In this document: positions 1 to 9,174 of the stretch, piece after piece
Numbering within the stretch: position 1 is the stretch's first letter
Layout: every line of letters begins with the position of its first letter
DNA from: Winslowiella toletana
GTDB taxonomy: Bacteria > Pseudomonadota > Gammaproteobacteria > Enterobacterales > Enterobacteriaceae
Assembly (NCBI RefSeq): GCF_032164335.1
Contig: NZ_CP134152.1
Location: 3,348,001-3,412,000, forward strand
Length of the DNA stretch: 64,000 nt
Reading direction: 5' to 3'
The notes under the pieces: generated by a model
The model's database searches: none
What the model was told of the DNA's origin: nothing
The model's input: the letters and a program-made list of their open reading frames with translations, nothing else
Made by a program: the position numbers and the translations under genes

Positions 1-894
1 ATGCATATTTTACTCACCGGTGGCACCGGACTGATTGGCAGCCATCTTATCCCGCGTTTGCTGCAGTCGGGTCATCAGATCAGTGTGGTAACGCGTGACG
101 TCGCTGCCGCCAGAGCCCGGCTCGATTCGGCCGTTAATCTGTGGTCAGGCCTGGCGCAGCAGCGCGATCTGAATGAAATTGACGCGATAATCAACCTGGC
201 GGGCGAACCGATCGCCGATAAGCGCTGGAGTGAACATCAAAAACAGAAACTGTGTGAAAGCCGCTGGCAGATTACCGAGCGGCTGGCTTCACTGATAAAT
301 GCCAGTAGCAATCCACCCTCGGTGTTTATTTCCGGCTCGGCTACCGGTTTTTATGGCGATACTGGCGATCTGGTAATGACCGAGGACGACCCCGGTAACG
401 ATGAGTTTACGCATCAACTTTGCGCACGCTGGGAGGCACTGGCGCTCGGCGCCGCAAGTGAGCGTACCCGCGTCTGTCTGATGCGCACCGGCGTGGTGTT
501 GGCGAAGCAAGGCGGTGCGCTGGCAAAAATGAAACTGCCGTTTAAACTGGGAATTGGCGGGCCATTGGGCAACGGTAAGCAGTATATGCCGTGGATCCAT
601 CTCGACGATATGTTGAATGCAATTCTTTGGCTGCTGAATAATCCGCAGTTAGAGGGGCCGTTTAATATGGTGTCACCCTATGCGGTGCGCAATGAGCAAT
701 TTGCCGCCGCTCTCGGGCATGCCATGCATCGGCCGGCGTTTATGCGCACCCCAGCCAGCGCGATTAAACTGATGATGGGAGAGTCGGCCGTCCTGGTCCT
801 GGGCGGGCAACATGTGCTGCCAAAACGGCTGGAAGAGTCCGGTTTCGCTTTTCGCTGGTATCAGCTGGATGAGGCTCTGCGCGACGTAGTGTGA
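1..894 (+). CDS. yfcH: YfcH, SDR-family epimerase-like protein
   Basis: 297-aa atypical short-chain dehydrogenase/reductase of the SDR39U1 (YfcH) family; its substrate is not established. The N-terminus carries the Rossmann motif [11 protein letters not shown] (residues about 6-16), the usual NAD(P)-binding glycine pattern. [11 protein letters not shown] segment near residues 110-119 holds the Tyr of the SDR active site. Length matches the family. The ATG is the first base of the window, so the upstream control region is not visible. It converges with hisP, as in E. coli, with a hairpin between the two genes. Confidence 0.9.
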   Translation: MHILLTGGTGLIGSHLIPRLLQSGHQISVVTRDVAAARARLDSAVNLWSGLAQQRDLNEIDAIINLAGEPIADKRWSEHQKQKLCESRWQITERLASLINASSNPPSVFISGSATGFYGDTGDLVMTEDDPGNDEFTHQLCARWEALALGAASERTRVCLMRTGVVLAKQGGALAKMKLPFKLGIGGPLGNGKQYMPWIHLDDMLNAILWLLNNPQLEGPFNMVSPYAVRNEQFAAALGHAMHRPAFMRTPASAIKLMMGESAVLVLGGQHVLPKRLEESGFAFRWYQLDEALRDVV

Positions 895-911
895 TCACCG
901 CCGGTGATGAT

Positions 912-941
912 TGCAGGGGCAGCGTTTTCGGCGCCCCTGCA
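912..941. terminator. Hairpin between convergent yfcH and hisP
   Basis: A perfect 9-bp inverted repeat (TGCAGGGGC / GCCCCTGCA) around a 12-base loop lies between the two stop codons. Neither side has a strong T-tract, so it may be a bidirectional but weak terminator or a 3'-end-protecting hairpin. Confidence 0.55.
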
Positions 942-958
942 TTCAGTATCAAGTAAAA

Positions 959-1732
959 CTACTTTAATGCACCCGATAAAAACTGCTGCAAACGGGCACT
1001 TTTGGGATGGTTGAACAGCTCTTGCGGTGGCCCCTCCTCTTCAATCTTACCCTGATGCAGGAAGATGACATGGCTGGAAACATGGCGAGCAAATTCCATT
1101 TCATGGGTTACGACCACCATGGTTTTCCCCTCCTCCGCCAGCTTTTGCATGATACGCAGCACTTCACCCACCAGCTCAGGATCGAGCGCAGAAGTCGGCT
1201 CATCGAACAGTAATACTTCGGGTTCCATCGCCAGCGCACGGGCAATAGAGACACGCTGCTGCTGACCGCCGGAAAGATTGACCGGGTATTTACCGCGCGC
1301 CAGTTCATCAATACCGACCTTATCCAGATAACGAACGGCACGTTCACGCGCTGCCTGCTTGCTCAGGCCCAGCACCTGGATCGGCGCTTCCATCACATTC
1401 TCCAGCACCGTCATATGGCTCCAGAGATTGAAGTGTTGGAATACCATCGTCAGCCGGGTGCGCAGCGTGCGTAGCTGCTCCTTATTGGATACTTTAAGCT
1501 GGCCGTCGGTATCGCGCACCAGATTAATCGCCTGATTATTTACCGCAATCGCTCCTTCGCTGGGTTTTTCGAGAAAGTTAATGCAGCGTAAAAATGTGCT
1601 TTTTCCGGACCCTGATGAACCAATAATACTGATGACGTCACCGGCATTGGCCTGCAATGAAACGCCCTTCAGCACCTCATGTTTTCCATAGCGCTTATGG
1701 AGTTCAGTTACGTTTAATTTATTTTCGGCCAT
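959..1732 (-). CDS. hisP: Histidine/basic amino-acid ABC transporter, ATPase HisP
   Basis: 257-aa ATP-binding subunit energising the HisQM permease for histidine, lysine, arginine and ornithine uptake. Seen: Walker [10 protein letters not shown] near residues 38-46, the signature [15 protein letters not shown] near 153-168, and Walker [12 protein letters not shown] just after it. Length equals E. coli HisP. It is the last gene of hisJ-hisQ-hisM-hisP, 12 bases after hisM. The protein acts on the cytoplasmic face of the inner membrane as a dimer. Confidence 0.96.
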   Translation of the reverse strand: MAENKLNVTELHKRYGKHEVLKGVSLQANAGDVISIIGSSGSGKSTFLRCINFLEKPSEGAIAVNNQAINLVRDTDGQLKVSNKEQLRTLRTRLTMVFQHFNLWSHMTVLENVMEAPIQVLGLSKQAARERAVRYLDKVGIDELARGKYPVNLSGGQQQRVSIARALAMEPEVLLFDEPTSALDPELVGEVLRIMQKLAEEGKTMVVVTHEMEFARHVSSHVIFLHQGKIEEEGPPQELFNHPKSARLQQFLSGALK

Positions 1733-1744
1733 AGTGTTACTTAC

Positions 1745-2461
1745 TCAATGGGACGATGAGGGTTTAACATGCGCCAGCCAGCGCTTTTCCGCCATGCGGA
1801 ACAGGCTGATCAGCACATAGGAAATAACCAGATACAGCACGGCAGCAATACCAAAGGCGGTAAACGGCTGATAGGTTGCCGAATTAATATCACGCGCAAC
1901 CTTCAGTAAATCCGGCACCGTAGCGGTAAATGCCAGCGCGGTAGAGTGCAGCATCAGAATCACTTCGTTGCTATAGGCCGGCAGCGCGGAGCGCAGGGCT
2001 GAAGGCAGAATAATGCAGCGATAAAGTTTGAAAGTTGAAAAACCATATGCGCGTGCCGCTTCGATTTCACCGTGTGGTACACCACGAATTGCACCAGCAA
2101 AAATCTCGGTGGTATAGGCACAGGTATTCAGCGTCAGAGCCAGCAAGGTGCAGTTCAGGCCGCTGCGGAAAAAGGCATTCAGCATCTCGGTGCCTTTCAC
2201 CACCTCCAGCGTATACATGCCGGAATAGAATACCAACAGCTGCACATACAACGGTGTACCGCGAAACACATAAGTAAACAGCCAGACAGGAAAACGCACC
2301 GCGCGATTCGGCGATACCCGGGCAATCGCCAGTAGCACCGCCATGCAACCGCCGAGCACCACCGAAATAATGAGCAGCCAAAGAGTGATCGCCACGCCGG
2401 TAAAGCGATAGCCGTCGGTCCAGAGCAGGGCTTTCCAGTACTCGTGAATAATCTCGATCAT
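1745..2461 (-). CDS. hisM: Histidine/basic amino-acid ABC transporter permease HisM
   Basis: 238-aa inner-membrane permease with about five hydrophobic segments and the family EAA loop (EIEAARAYGFSTFKLYRCII, about residues 147-166) that docks on HisP. It heterodimerises with HisQ. Its ATG overlaps the hisQ stop by 4 bases (ATGA), the usual sign of translational coupling. Length is that of E. coli HisM. Confidence 0.95.
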   Translation of the reverse strand: MIEIIHEYWKALLWTDGYRFTGVAITLWLLIISVVLGGCMAVLLAIARVSPNRAVRFPVWLFTYVFRGTPLYVQLLVFYSGMYTLEVVKGTEMLNAFFRSGLNCTLLALTLNTCAYTTEIFAGAIRGVPHGEIEAARAYGFSTFKLYRCIILPSALRSALPAYSNEVILMLHSTALAFTATVPDLLKVARDINSATYQPFTAFGIAAVLYLVISYVLISLFRMAEKRWLAHVKPSSSH

Positions 2462-3144
2462 AGTTCTGCCCTTTTCACCCCTACCGAGTAGCGGCGTTCA
2501 AGCCACCACAACACACCGTTCGATAGCGTGGTAAATATCAGATAAATCACCCCGGCCACAATGGCAAAATAAAACGGTTCCCAGGTACTTTTTCCTGCCA
2601 GCTGGGTTGCCTTTACCAAATCCTCAAGACCCAGAAGAGACACCAGCGCAGTGGCTTTCAGAATAACTTGCCAGTTATTGCCGATACCCGGCAGAGCAAA
2701 GCGCATCATGCCAGGAAACAGAATGCGACGGAAAACCTGCGAGCCGGTAAAACCGAACGCGGTCGCCGCTTCAATTTGGCCTTTCGGCACCGCCAGATAA
2801 GCACCCCGGAATGTTTCAGTAAAGTAAGCGCCGTAAATAAAACCCAGCGTCAGGATACCGGCCACCATCGGGTCGATATTGAACTGTTGAATCCCGACAG
2901 CATCGGTTACCGCGTTGAGGGCGATCTGCAATCCGTAAAAGATCAGCAGCATCAGTACCAGATCGGGCACACCACGAATCAGGGTGGTGTAACCCTCGAA
3001 AATGAGAGCAATAAGACGATTGCTGGATAACTTTGCACCCGCGCCAATCAGACCCAGCACTACCGCGATTAACAGCGAACTTAACGCCAGCTCCAGCGTG
3101 ACCGCTGCGCCTTTTAAGATGACTTCAGAATAGCCATACAGCAT
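2458..3144 (-). CDS. hisQ: Histidine/basic amino-acid ABC transporter permease HisQ
   Basis: 228-aa permease partner of HisM. I start it at the ATG at 3144 (MLYGYSEVILKGAAVTLELA), which gives the length and N-terminus of E. coli HisQ; the reading frame stays open 25 codons further upstream but that part has no family match. The EAA loop QIEAATAFGFTGSQVFRRIL is present. It is separated from hisJ by 112 bases containing two hairpins, and overlaps hisM by 4 bases. Confidence 0.94.
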   Translation of the reverse strand: MLYGYSEVILKGAAVTLELALSSLLIAVVLGLIGAGAKLSSNRLIALIFEGYTTLIRGVPDLVLMLLIFYGLQIALNAVTDAVGIQQFNIDPMVAGILTLGFIYGAYFTETFRGAYLAVPKGQIEAATAFGFTGSQVFRRILFPGMMRFALPGIGNNWQVILKATALVSLLGLEDLVKATQLAGKSTWEPFYFAIVAGVIYLIFTTLSNGVLWWLERRYSVGVKRAEL

Positions 3145-3181
3145 GGATGTAATCCTGTCGTATACAGTCGAACAAATGGCC

Positions 3182-3241
3182 GCCCGCCTGCTGCGGGCAA
3201 CCATCACAGGCAACCTCAATCGCCTTTCACTGACTGAGGTT
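3182..3241 (-). promoter_or_regulatory. Two hairpins in the hisJ-hisQ gap
   Basis: Stem GCCCGC/GCGGGC (3182-3187 with 3193-3198) and stem AACCTCA/TGAGGTT (3212-3218 with 3235-3241) lie between the binding-protein gene and the permease genes. In enteric binding-protein operons such hairpins usually stabilise the upstream message so that the periplasmic protein is made in excess; applying this here is inference. Confidence 0.5.
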
Positions 3242-3256
3242 GACGACAGGTGTTAC

Positions 3257-4039
3257 TCAGCCACCGTAGACATCAAAGTCAAAGTACTTCTTCGCCAATT
3301 TGTCGTAGGTGCCGTCTGCACGCATCTCAGCGAAAGCTTTATCAATTGCCGCTTTCAGCTCGGTATCATCTTTGCGCATGCCCATACCGGTACCGACGCC
3401 AAAAATCGCATCATCTTTCACTGCCGGGCCGGCAAACTGATAATCTTTACCTACCGGTTGCTTCAGGAAGCCTTCGCTGGCAGCGACTTCATCCTGAAAC
3501 GCAGCATCAATACGACCGGCGGTCAGATCCTGATAGACCAGATCCTGGTTAGCGTAAGGCGTGACCGTCACTCCTTTTGGACGCCAGTACTGGTTAGCGT
3601 AAGTTTCTTGTGTGGTGCCTTGCAGCAGGCCAATAGTTTTGCCTTTCAGTGACTCAGTCGTCGGCTGAATTGGCGAACCTTTAGGGGCGATCAGACGGGA
3701 ATTGGCAGCATACAACTTTTCAGAGAAGGCGATCTCCTGCTGACGTTTTTCGGTGATGGAAAGTGAAGAGATAATCACATCGATTTTCTTCGCCTTCAGC
3801 GAAGGGATCAGCGCATCGAAATCACTTTCGACATAGCTACATTTCGCTTCAATACGTTTGCAAATCTCGTTGGCCAAATCGATATCAAAACCGACCAGTT
3901 GCCCCTGCGCGTTTTTCGACTCGAACGGCGCATAGGTCGGATCGGTTCCGATACGCAGATTTTTTGGTACAGCAGCGAACGCACTGCTTGCGCTGGAGAA
4001 GGCCAGCACCAGAGAAAGAGCCAGGACCTGCTTTTTCAT
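3257..4039 (-). CDS. hisJ: Periplasmic histidine-binding protein HisJ
   Basis: 260-aa periplasmic binding protein delivering histidine (and other basic amino acids) to HisQMP. It starts with a clear signal peptide ([22 protein letters not shown], cleavage expected at Ala22). The mature start [16 protein letters not shown] and the ligand motif [20 protein letters not shown] are characteristic of HisJ/ArgT. I call it HisJ rather than ArgT from overall similarity and the C-terminal [11 protein letters not shown]. No argT paralogue lies upstream: the next gene is ubiX. The promoter region carries a sigma-54-type element. Confidence 0.94.
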   Translation of the reverse strand: MKKQVLALSLVLAFSSASSAFAAVPKNLRIGTDPTYAPFESKNAQGQLVGFDIDLANEICKRIEAKCSYVESDFDALIPSLKAKKIDVIISSLSITEKRQQEIAFSEKLYAANSRLIAPKGSPIQPTTESLKGKTIGLLQGTTQETYANQYWRPKGVTVTPYANQDLVYQDLTAGRIDAAFQDEVAASEGFLKQPVGKDYQFAGPAVKDDAIFGVGTGMGMRKDDTELKAAIDKAFAEMRADGTYDKLAKKYFDFDVYGG

Positions 4040-4103
4040 ACATTACCCTCAAGTAAATTGCTTATTTTTATATGGTGCGAGATGTGTTTGCGCCGTTTCT
4101 TTT

Positions 4104-4120
4104 TGCAGATTTCATGCCAG
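4104..4120 (-). promoter_or_regulatory. Candidate sigma-54 promoter of hisJQMP
   Basis: On the minus strand CTGGCATGAAATCTGCA matches the sigma-54 consensus YTGGCACGRNNNTTGCW at all but two positions, with the invariant GG (-24) and GC (-12) exactly ten bases apart. Transcription would begin near 4092, about 50 bases before the hisJ ATG. In Salmonella and E. coli the neighbouring argT gene is known to be nitrogen-regulated through sigma-54; here hisJ occupies that place. Confidence 0.6.
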
Positions 4121-4286
4121 TTCTTTGGCATGTTGCTGCCCGGAATGAGTGTGCAATGTACACGGCTAAAACCGGGCGCTGGCGCTTAGTTTGCGAGGGA
4201 AATATAACAGGGTTGTTGTGGCCTGGCGGCAATTATGTTGCTTTTTAGTGCGCGCGATGCACGAATAGTGATCCAGTCCTGATTAT

Positions 4287-4303
4287 TGCACCACCGCGAT
4301 GCA
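4287..4303. promoter_or_regulatory. Candidate NtrC-binding site
   Basis: TGCACCACCGCGATGCA has the 17-base layout of the NtrC enhancer consensus (TGCACCA-N3-TGGTGCA), matching 12 of 14 half-site bases. It lies about 170 bases upstream of the -24 element, just beyond the ubiX stop, a workable enhancer distance. Confidence 0.5.
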
Positions 4304-4315
4304 ATTGGCTAAATG

Positions 4316-4885
4316 TTACGCACCCTGCCAACGTGTAAACAGATCCTGTGGCAGGGAAATCTCAAACTGATCGATCACCCGGTTCACCGTTTGGTCGATT
4401 ATTTGCTGGATAGTTTCTGGCCGGTGATAAAACGCCGGCACCGGTGGCATAATAATCGCACCCAGCTCTGCCGCGCTGGTCATCATCCGCAGATGCCCCA
4501 GATGCAGCGGGGTTTCACGCACGCAGAGCACCAGCCGCCGCCGCTCTTTTAACACCACATCGGCTGCGCGCGTCAGCAGATCGTCGGTATAGCTGTGGAC
4601 AATGCCCGACAGCGTCTTCATTGAGCAGGGTAAAATCACCATGCCATCGGTTTTAAACGAGCCGGATGAAATACTGGCGGCAATATCGCGCACGTCATGC
4701 ACCACGTCGGCCATCGCCTGCACGTCACGCACCGACAGATCGCTTTCCAGCGCCAGCGTCTGGCGTGCCGCCTGACTCATCACCAGGTGAGTCTCCACTT
4801 CCGCTACCTGCTGCAAAACTTGCAGCATACGCACGCCATAAATTACGCCGCTGGCGCCGGAAATTCCGATAATGAGTCGCTTCAT
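4316..4885 (-). CDS. ubiX: Flavin (FMN) prenyltransferase UbiX
   Basis: 189-aa enzyme that joins dimethylallyl phosphate to FMN, giving the prenylated flavin cofactor of the UbiD decarboxylase in ubiquinone synthesis. The N-terminus MKRLIIGISGASGVIYG is the FMN-binding motif; SSGSFKTDGMVILPCS and the C-terminal LPQDLFTRWQGA match E. coli UbiX closely. Start set at 4885 to match the family; the frame is open seven codons further up. It is transcribed toward hisJ. Confidence 0.95.
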   Translation of the reverse strand: MKRLIIGISGASGVIYGVRMLQVLQQVAEVETHLVMSQAARQTLALESDLSVRDVQAMADVVHDVRDIAASISSGSFKTDGMVILPCSMKTLSGIVHSYTDDLLTRAADVVLKERRRLVLCVRETPLHLGHLRMMTSAAELGAIIMPPVPAFYHRPETIQQIIDQTVNRVIDQFEISLPQDLFTRWQGA

Positions 4886-5026
4886 ACTTTTGCCTTGTTC
4901 AGTCACGCTTAATCGCGCAAGTTTGGACGTTGACGCACTAAATTACAACTGCGCTGCCAGTGCGGCGATGATTCCTTTGCGGGACATCCAGCAGCAGCGC
5001 AAAAAGATATTTACCTGAAACATGAC

Positions 5027-6013
5027 TTAAATCGTCTCCCCCATCGACAAGCGATAATGCAAATCTACTTGTTCAATGGTGGGCTGATGCTGAATCTTTT
5101 TAATCAGCATCCCGGCGGCAATTTTGCCCATATCAAAGCGCGGCGTAATCACACTGGCGAGTTTAGGCGTGATCACCTGACCAATTTCCAGACCGTGGAA
5201 CCCGGCAATCGCCAGCTGCTGCGGAACAAGGATGCCCGCCGCATGGCACTCCTGTAACACCCCAACCGCCAGATCATCATTGGTACAGAGAATACCGTCC
5301 ATATCCGGGTACATCTGCCGCGCCAGCGTCATCATGCCGCTGCCAATCGATACTGATGACACTTTACCCGGCACAATACGGCCAGCCGCTAATCCCGCCG
5401 CCGCCATGGCTTCGCTGTAGCCAGCATAGCGCTGTTGATCGCGGGCGTCTGACATTGACCCGAAATAAATAATCCGTTTTTTGCCGCTGGCAATCAGCAT
5501 ATTGGTCATATCAAAACCGGCACGAGTATTATTAAAACCGACATTGATCCGCCCCGGCGTCTGGCTTAGCCCCATCACTTCAGCCACCGGAATCGCAGCG
5601 GCGTTAAGATATTTTTCGGCGCGTACCGTATGAGTGGTTTCGGTCAGCAGCAGCGCTTTAACATTAAAGGCCAGCACCGTGGCGATTTGCTGTTCCTCGC
5701 GTTGCTGGTCGTAGTCGTAATTGACCACCAGCGTTTGATAGCCCTGCGCACGGGTAACAGATTCGATACCCGCTAACAGATCGGCGAAGATTTGATTGTG
5801 AAAAGAGGGGATCAGCACCCCGATACGCGGCAGCTGATGGTTGACCAGATTATCAGTATCAGGCTGATAACCGACTTCCGCGATAACGCTGGCGATCAGC
5901 GCGGCGGTCTCTGCTTTGACTTTTTCAGGCGTGCGCAGATAGCGGCTGACCGTCATTTTTGTTACACCAGCCAGGGTGGCAATATCATGTAACGTTATGC
6001 GTTGCATTTTCAT
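5027..6013 (-). CDS. LacI/GntR-type transcriptional repressor, orphan
   Basis: 328-aa regulator. N-terminal LacI-type helix-turn-helix (ITLHDIATLAGVTKMTVSRY, residues 6-25), then a periplasmic-binding-protein-like sugar domain (PRIGVLIPSFHNQIFADLL onward). The overall look is nearest to GntR/IdnR gluconate repressors, but no gluconate gene is nearby: it stands between ubiX and purF, where E. coli has no gene. The effector and targets are therefore unknown; it may act in trans. Translation could begin at Met1 or Met3. No convincing operator was found next to it. Confidence 0.82.
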   Translation of the reverse strand: MKMQRITLHDIATLAGVTKMTVSRYLRTPEKVKAETAALIASVIAEVGYQPDTDNLVNHQLPRIGVLIPSFHNQIFADLLAGIESVTRAQGYQTLVVNYDYDQQREEQQIATVLAFNVKALLLTETTHTVRAEKYLNAAAIPVAEVMGLSQTPGRINVGFNNTRAGFDMTNMLIASGKKRIIYFGSMSDARDQQRYAGYSEAMAAAGLAAGRIVPGKVSSVSIGSGMMTLARQMYPDMDGILCTNDDLAVGVLQECHAAGILVPQQLAIAGFHGLEIGQVITPKLASVITPRFDMGKIAAGMLIKKIQHQPTIEQVDLHYRLSMGETI

Positions 6014-6084
6014 TATTCATGTCCGTCACACGGCCACTACGTTGCGCCATTATGCCTGCTGTATTAGTAATGAGAAATTTGCCA

Positions 6085-6117
6085 ATAAAAAAGCCAGCCG
6101 GTTTGAGCCGGCTGGCA
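6085..6117 (-). terminator. Intrinsic terminator of cvpA-purF
   Basis: Stem GCCAGCCGG/CCGGCTGGC (9 bp, 6-base loop, 6093-6116), followed on the minus strand by a run of six T residues. It lies about 40 bases past the purF stop. Confidence 0.85.
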
Positions 6118-6156
6118 TGATTTTCAGCAAAAGTCAGAGCAACTGACGCGTCAGCC

Positions 6157-7674
6157 TTAACCTTCGTTGTGCATCTCAAGGTTTTCCACTTCATTCTGGC
6201 GCGCCAGTGCTTTGGCATCGTCATTACGCAGTGACTGGAGATACTCAAGATATTGCTGATCGACATCTTTAGTGACGTAAATACCGTTAAACACCGAGCA
6301 TTCAAACTGCGCGATATCCGGATTCTCTTCTCGTACCGCTTCGATCAGATCGTCAAGATCCTGGAAAATCAGCGCGTCGGCGCCAATAATCTGGCGAATC
6401 TCTTCTACCTCACGCCCATGAGCAATCAGCTCGGTGGCGCTTGGCATATCGATGCCGTACACGTTCGGGAAACGAATTTCCGGTGCTGCAGACGCGAGAT
6501 AAACTTTCTTCGCTCCGGCCTCACGCGCCATCTCAATAATCTGCTCAGAGGTGGTGCCTCGCACAATCGAGTCATCCACCAACAGCACGTTTTTATCGCG
6601 GAACTCTGCACGGTTGGCGTTCAGCTTACGGCGAACCGCGCTGCGGCGCAGGTGCTGGCCCGGCATAATGAAGGTGCGGCCAACATAGCGGTTTTTCACA
6701 AAGCCCTGACGATAAGGCTTATTCAGAATCCCGGCAATCTCCAGCGCGATATCGCAGGAAGTTTCCGGAATAGGAATGACCACGTCGATATCCAGGTCTT
6801 CCCATTCGCGCGCAATCTTGGCACCGAGCTTGGTTCCCATACGCACACGGGCACTGTAGACCGAAATCTTGTCGATAAACGAGTCAGGACGGGCAAAGTA
6901 GACGTATTCGAACAGGCACGGATTGCTTTTCGGATTTTCCGCGCACTGACGCGTAGAAAGCTGCCCTTTCTCGGTGATGTACACCGCTTCGCCCGGCGCG
7001 ACATCACGCAGGAACTCGAAGCCGAGTGTATCCAGCGCCACGCTCTCCGAGGCTACCATATACTCAACGCGACCATCAGCCATTGCACGCTTGCCGATCA
7101 CCAGCGGACGAATGCCGTTTGGATCGCGGAAAGCCACCATACCGTGACCGATGATCATCGCCACCACAGCGTAAGCACCGCGCACCCGCTGGTGCACCGC
7201 AGCCACCGCCGCAAAAATGTTTTCAGCTTCCAGCGGATAGTGCTGAAAGCGATCCAGTTCCTGCGCAAAGATATTCAGCAGAATTTCTGAATCAGACGTG
7301 GTGTTAACGTGGCGACGACCGCTTTCAAACAGCTGCTTACGCAATTCATGTGCGTTAGTCAGGTTGCCGTTATGTGCAAGGGTAATGCCGTAAGGGGAGT
7401 TAACGTAGAAGGGCTGCGCTTCAGAAGCACTGGAGCTTCCGGCGGTCGGATAACGGACGTGACCGATACCCATATTACCCTGCAGACGCTGCATATGACG
7501 CGCTTCAAATATATCGCTGACCAGGCCATTCGCCTTACGCAGACGGAAGCAATTTAATGCATCGATGGTGACGATGCCTGCAGCATCCTGACCACGGTGC
7601 TGAAGCACCGTTAACGCGTCATAAATCGACTGGTTTACCGGCATGAAACCGGTGATACCGACAATACCGCACAT
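6157..7674 (-). CDS. purF: Amidophosphoribosyltransferase PurF
   Basis: 505-aa enzyme for the first committed step of purine synthesis: PRPP plus glutamine to phosphoribosylamine. Class II glutaminase domain at the N-terminus with nucleophile Cys2 (MCGIVGITG; the Met is removed in mature protein), and a phosphoribosyltransferase domain with the PRPP loop [13 protein letters not shown]. Length equals E. coli PurF. It lies 36 bases after cvpA and shares its PurR-controlled promoter. Confidence 0.97.
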   Translation of the reverse strand: MCGIVGITGFMPVNQSIYDALTVLQHRGQDAAGIVTIDALNCFRLRKANGLVSDIFEARHMQRLQGNMGIGHVRYPTAGSSSASEAQPFYVNSPYGITLAHNGNLTNAHELRKQLFESGRRHVNTTSDSEILLNIFAQELDRFQHYPLEAENIFAAVAAVHQRVRGAYAVVAMIIGHGMVAFRDPNGIRPLVIGKRAMADGRVEYMVASESVALDTLGFEFLRDVAPGEAVYITEKGQLSTRQCAENPKSNPCLFEYVYFARPDSFIDKISVYSARVRMGTKLGAKIAREWEDLDIDVVIPIPETSCDIALEIAGILNKPYRQGFVKNRYVGRTFIMPGQHLRRSAVRRKLNANRAEFRDKNVLLVDDSIVRGTTSEQIIEMAREAGAKKVYLASAAPEIRFPNVYGIDMPSATELIAHGREVEEIRQIIGADALIFQDLDDLIEAVREENPDIAQFECSVFNGIYVTKDVDQQYLEYLQSLRNDDAKALARQNEVENLEMHNEG

Positions 7675-7710
7675 GTTGTCATATCCTCATAAGCCGCACC
7701 CCCGGCGCGA

Positions 7711-8196
7711 TTACCGGGGTAAAAAACTCGACGTGCTTTGCAGGTAGTCAAAAAACCACCTGATGATGTAACTGAACTGGGGAACCAGTTGAGACTGTTG
7801 CCAGTCCGGACTTTTTGAGAAGCCGGTGAATGTATCGAGGAAAAACAGAATGGCAGAAACAATCAGTACGCCACGCAGTGCCCCGAAACAGACGCCCAAC
7901 ACCCTGTCGGTACCTGACAGGCCGGTCTTTTCGACCAGGGAGCCAATCACATAATTCACTATAGCCCCCACGATCAGGGTGGCAATAAAGAGTATGCCAA
8001 TGGCAATTCCATTTCGAACCAGTTCGTCTTCAAAACCTGTGAACCAGACCGCAAGATAGGAGTAGTAATGACTGGCGACAAAGAATGCGCATCCCCAGGT
8101 AACGAGAGATAACGCTTCCCGAACAAACCCGCGGATCAGGCTAACCAGAGCCGAAAAACCGATAACCGCAATGATGACGTAATCTATCCAGACCAT
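7711..8196 (-). CDS. cvpA: CvpA membrane protein (colicin V production)
   Basis: 161-aa inner-membrane protein with four hydrophobic helices, nearly identical to E. coli CvpA. Family knowledge: needed for export or processing of colicin V from some plasmids and for bile/envelope stress tolerance; the biochemical role is unclear. First gene of cvpA-purF, with a PurR operator about 57 bases before its ATG. Confidence 0.95.
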   Translation of the reverse strand: MVWIDYVIIAVIGFSALVSLIRGFVREALSLVTWGCAFFVASHYYSYLAVWFTGFEDELVRNGIAIGILFIATLIVGAIVNYVIGSLVEKTGLSGTDRVLGVCFGALRGVLIVSAILFFLDTFTGFSKSPDWQQSQLVPQFSYIIRWFFDYLQSTSSFLPR

Positions 8197-8252
8197 GAAC
8201 TCTTCCAGCGACAGTGCCCCTGCATCCAGTTCGGGGCGAATTCTAACAGAAA

Positions 8253-8268
8253 AAGAAAACGTTTGCGT
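8253..8268 (-). promoter_or_regulatory. PurR operator of cvpA-purF
   Basis: On the minus strand ACGCAAACGTTTTCTT fits the PurR consensus ANGCAANCGNTTNCNT at every fixed position and is the operator seen at E. coli cvpA-purF. It predicts repression by PurR with hypoxanthine or guanine. Confidence 0.88.
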
Positions 8269-8389
8269 AACGTTTTCCTTTGCCAGACCAAATAAAAAGA
8301 GGCGATTAAAAAAACCTCAATCGCCACGGGTTATTACATTAATTAGCGCCCCCGGCGACGAGAATTCAGCATTCCGTATGCCATCAGAG

Positions 8390-8410
8390 CGGGAGCCGAA
8401 ACGGCTCCCG
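8390..8410. terminator. Hairpin after dedD
   Basis: Perfect stem CGGGAGCCG/CGGCTCCCG with a 3-base loop, 24 bases past the dedD stop. There is no T-tract, so termination strength is uncertain. Similar GGGAGCC stems recur in this window. Confidence 0.5.
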
Positions 8411-8433
8411 TTGGTCAGTGAAAACGCGATTAT

Positions 8434-9174
8434 TTACCGCACGCTATAAGGCTTAACCACGCCACCCAGGCCAGTAATCCCTTTGAGTTCACTGACAGAG
8501 GCCTGCATTTTGGCTTTTGATGCGTCCGGGCCAACATAGATACGGGTAATCTGATCCTGTACCGGCGTTGACGGCACGGTATAAGCTCGATAGCCCGACA
8601 ACCTAAGCTGCGCGACAATCTCATTCACTTTCGCCGCATTTTTCAATGCGCCCAGCTGCACCACATACGCCTGACCGCTCGGTGCTTGCTCCTGCGGCTT
8701 ATTTTCCTGCTTCGGCTGTTCGACCGGTTTGGCCTGCTCAACCGGCTTCGGTTTCTCTACCGGTTTCGGCTGAGGCTTCGGCTGTTCGACCGGCTTCGGC
8801 TGCTGCTGCGGTTTTGTCTGCGGCCTTGGCTGCTCCACCGGTTTCGACGGCTGCATCGGTGGCGGTGAAATCACCGTCGGCTTGCTTTCGGTCTGCGGCA
8901 TCGTTGCGCCATTATCCGCTGGCTGCGAAGTGCGATCGCTGTCACCCTCCACTGCCTTGCCCGCGCCCTCTGGCGGCTGCGATGGCAATGACTGGGTAAC
9001 AGGCGGCACCATATCGGTTTCCTGCTGATCGCCCGGTTTAGGCACCAGCGGAATAGCCGCAAATTCCTCTTTATAGTGCTTCTTCTTACCGTCAAGCAGA
9101 CCTGGCAATACGATAACGCCAACGGCGACCAGAATGACGGTTCCGACTAAACGGTTCTGAAACTTACTTGCCAC
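8434..9174 (-). CDS. dedD: Cell-division protein DedD (SPOR domain)
   Basis: 246-aa bitopic inner-membrane protein. One transmembrane helix (about residues 9-27, VGTVILVAVGVIVLPGLL), then a long periplasmic linker, and a C-terminal SPOR domain (GQAYVVQLGALKNAAKVNEI onward) that binds denuded peptidoglycan at the septum. The linker (about residues 105-165) is an imperfect tandem repeat of short units such as KPVEQPKPQ. The protein is somewhat longer than the E. coli one (about 220 aa), because of the linker. It overlaps folC by 11 bases. Confidence 0.92.
   Translation of the reverse strand: MASKFQNRLVGTVILVAVGVIVLPGLLDGKKKHYKEEFAAIPLVPKPGDQQETDMVPPVTQSLPSQPPEGAGKAVEGDSDRTSQPADNGATMPQTESKPTVISPPPMQPSKPVEQPRPQTKPQQQPKPVEQPKPQPKPVEKPKPVEQAKPVEQPKQENKPQEQAPSGQAYVVQLGALKNAAKVNEIVAQLRLSGYRAYTVPSTPVQDQITRIYVGPDASKAKMQASVSELKGITGLGGVVKPYSVR

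Noticed and set aside
3143..3652. 169-codon plus-strand frame across the hisJ-hisQ gap
   Set aside because: Antisense to hisJ and to the hairpin region; no plausible product.
4245..4261. Second NtrC-like site near the ubiX-hisJ gap
   Set aside because: Only one half-site resembles the consensus.
4976..5003. TTTGCG/CGCAAA inverted repeat after the LacI-type gene
   Set aside because: Six-base arms with a 16-base loop and no following T-tract; too weak to call a terminator.
6253..7290. 345-codon open frame on the plus strand
   Set aside because: It lies wholly opposite purF, and its translation is the antisense image of a GC-rich coding gene with no domain or initiation signal.
8686..8868. 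Repeats in the dedD region as a possible CRISPR or VNTR array
   Set aside because: The repetition follows codons of a Lys/Pro/Gln linker in a conserved gene; there are no regular spacers.
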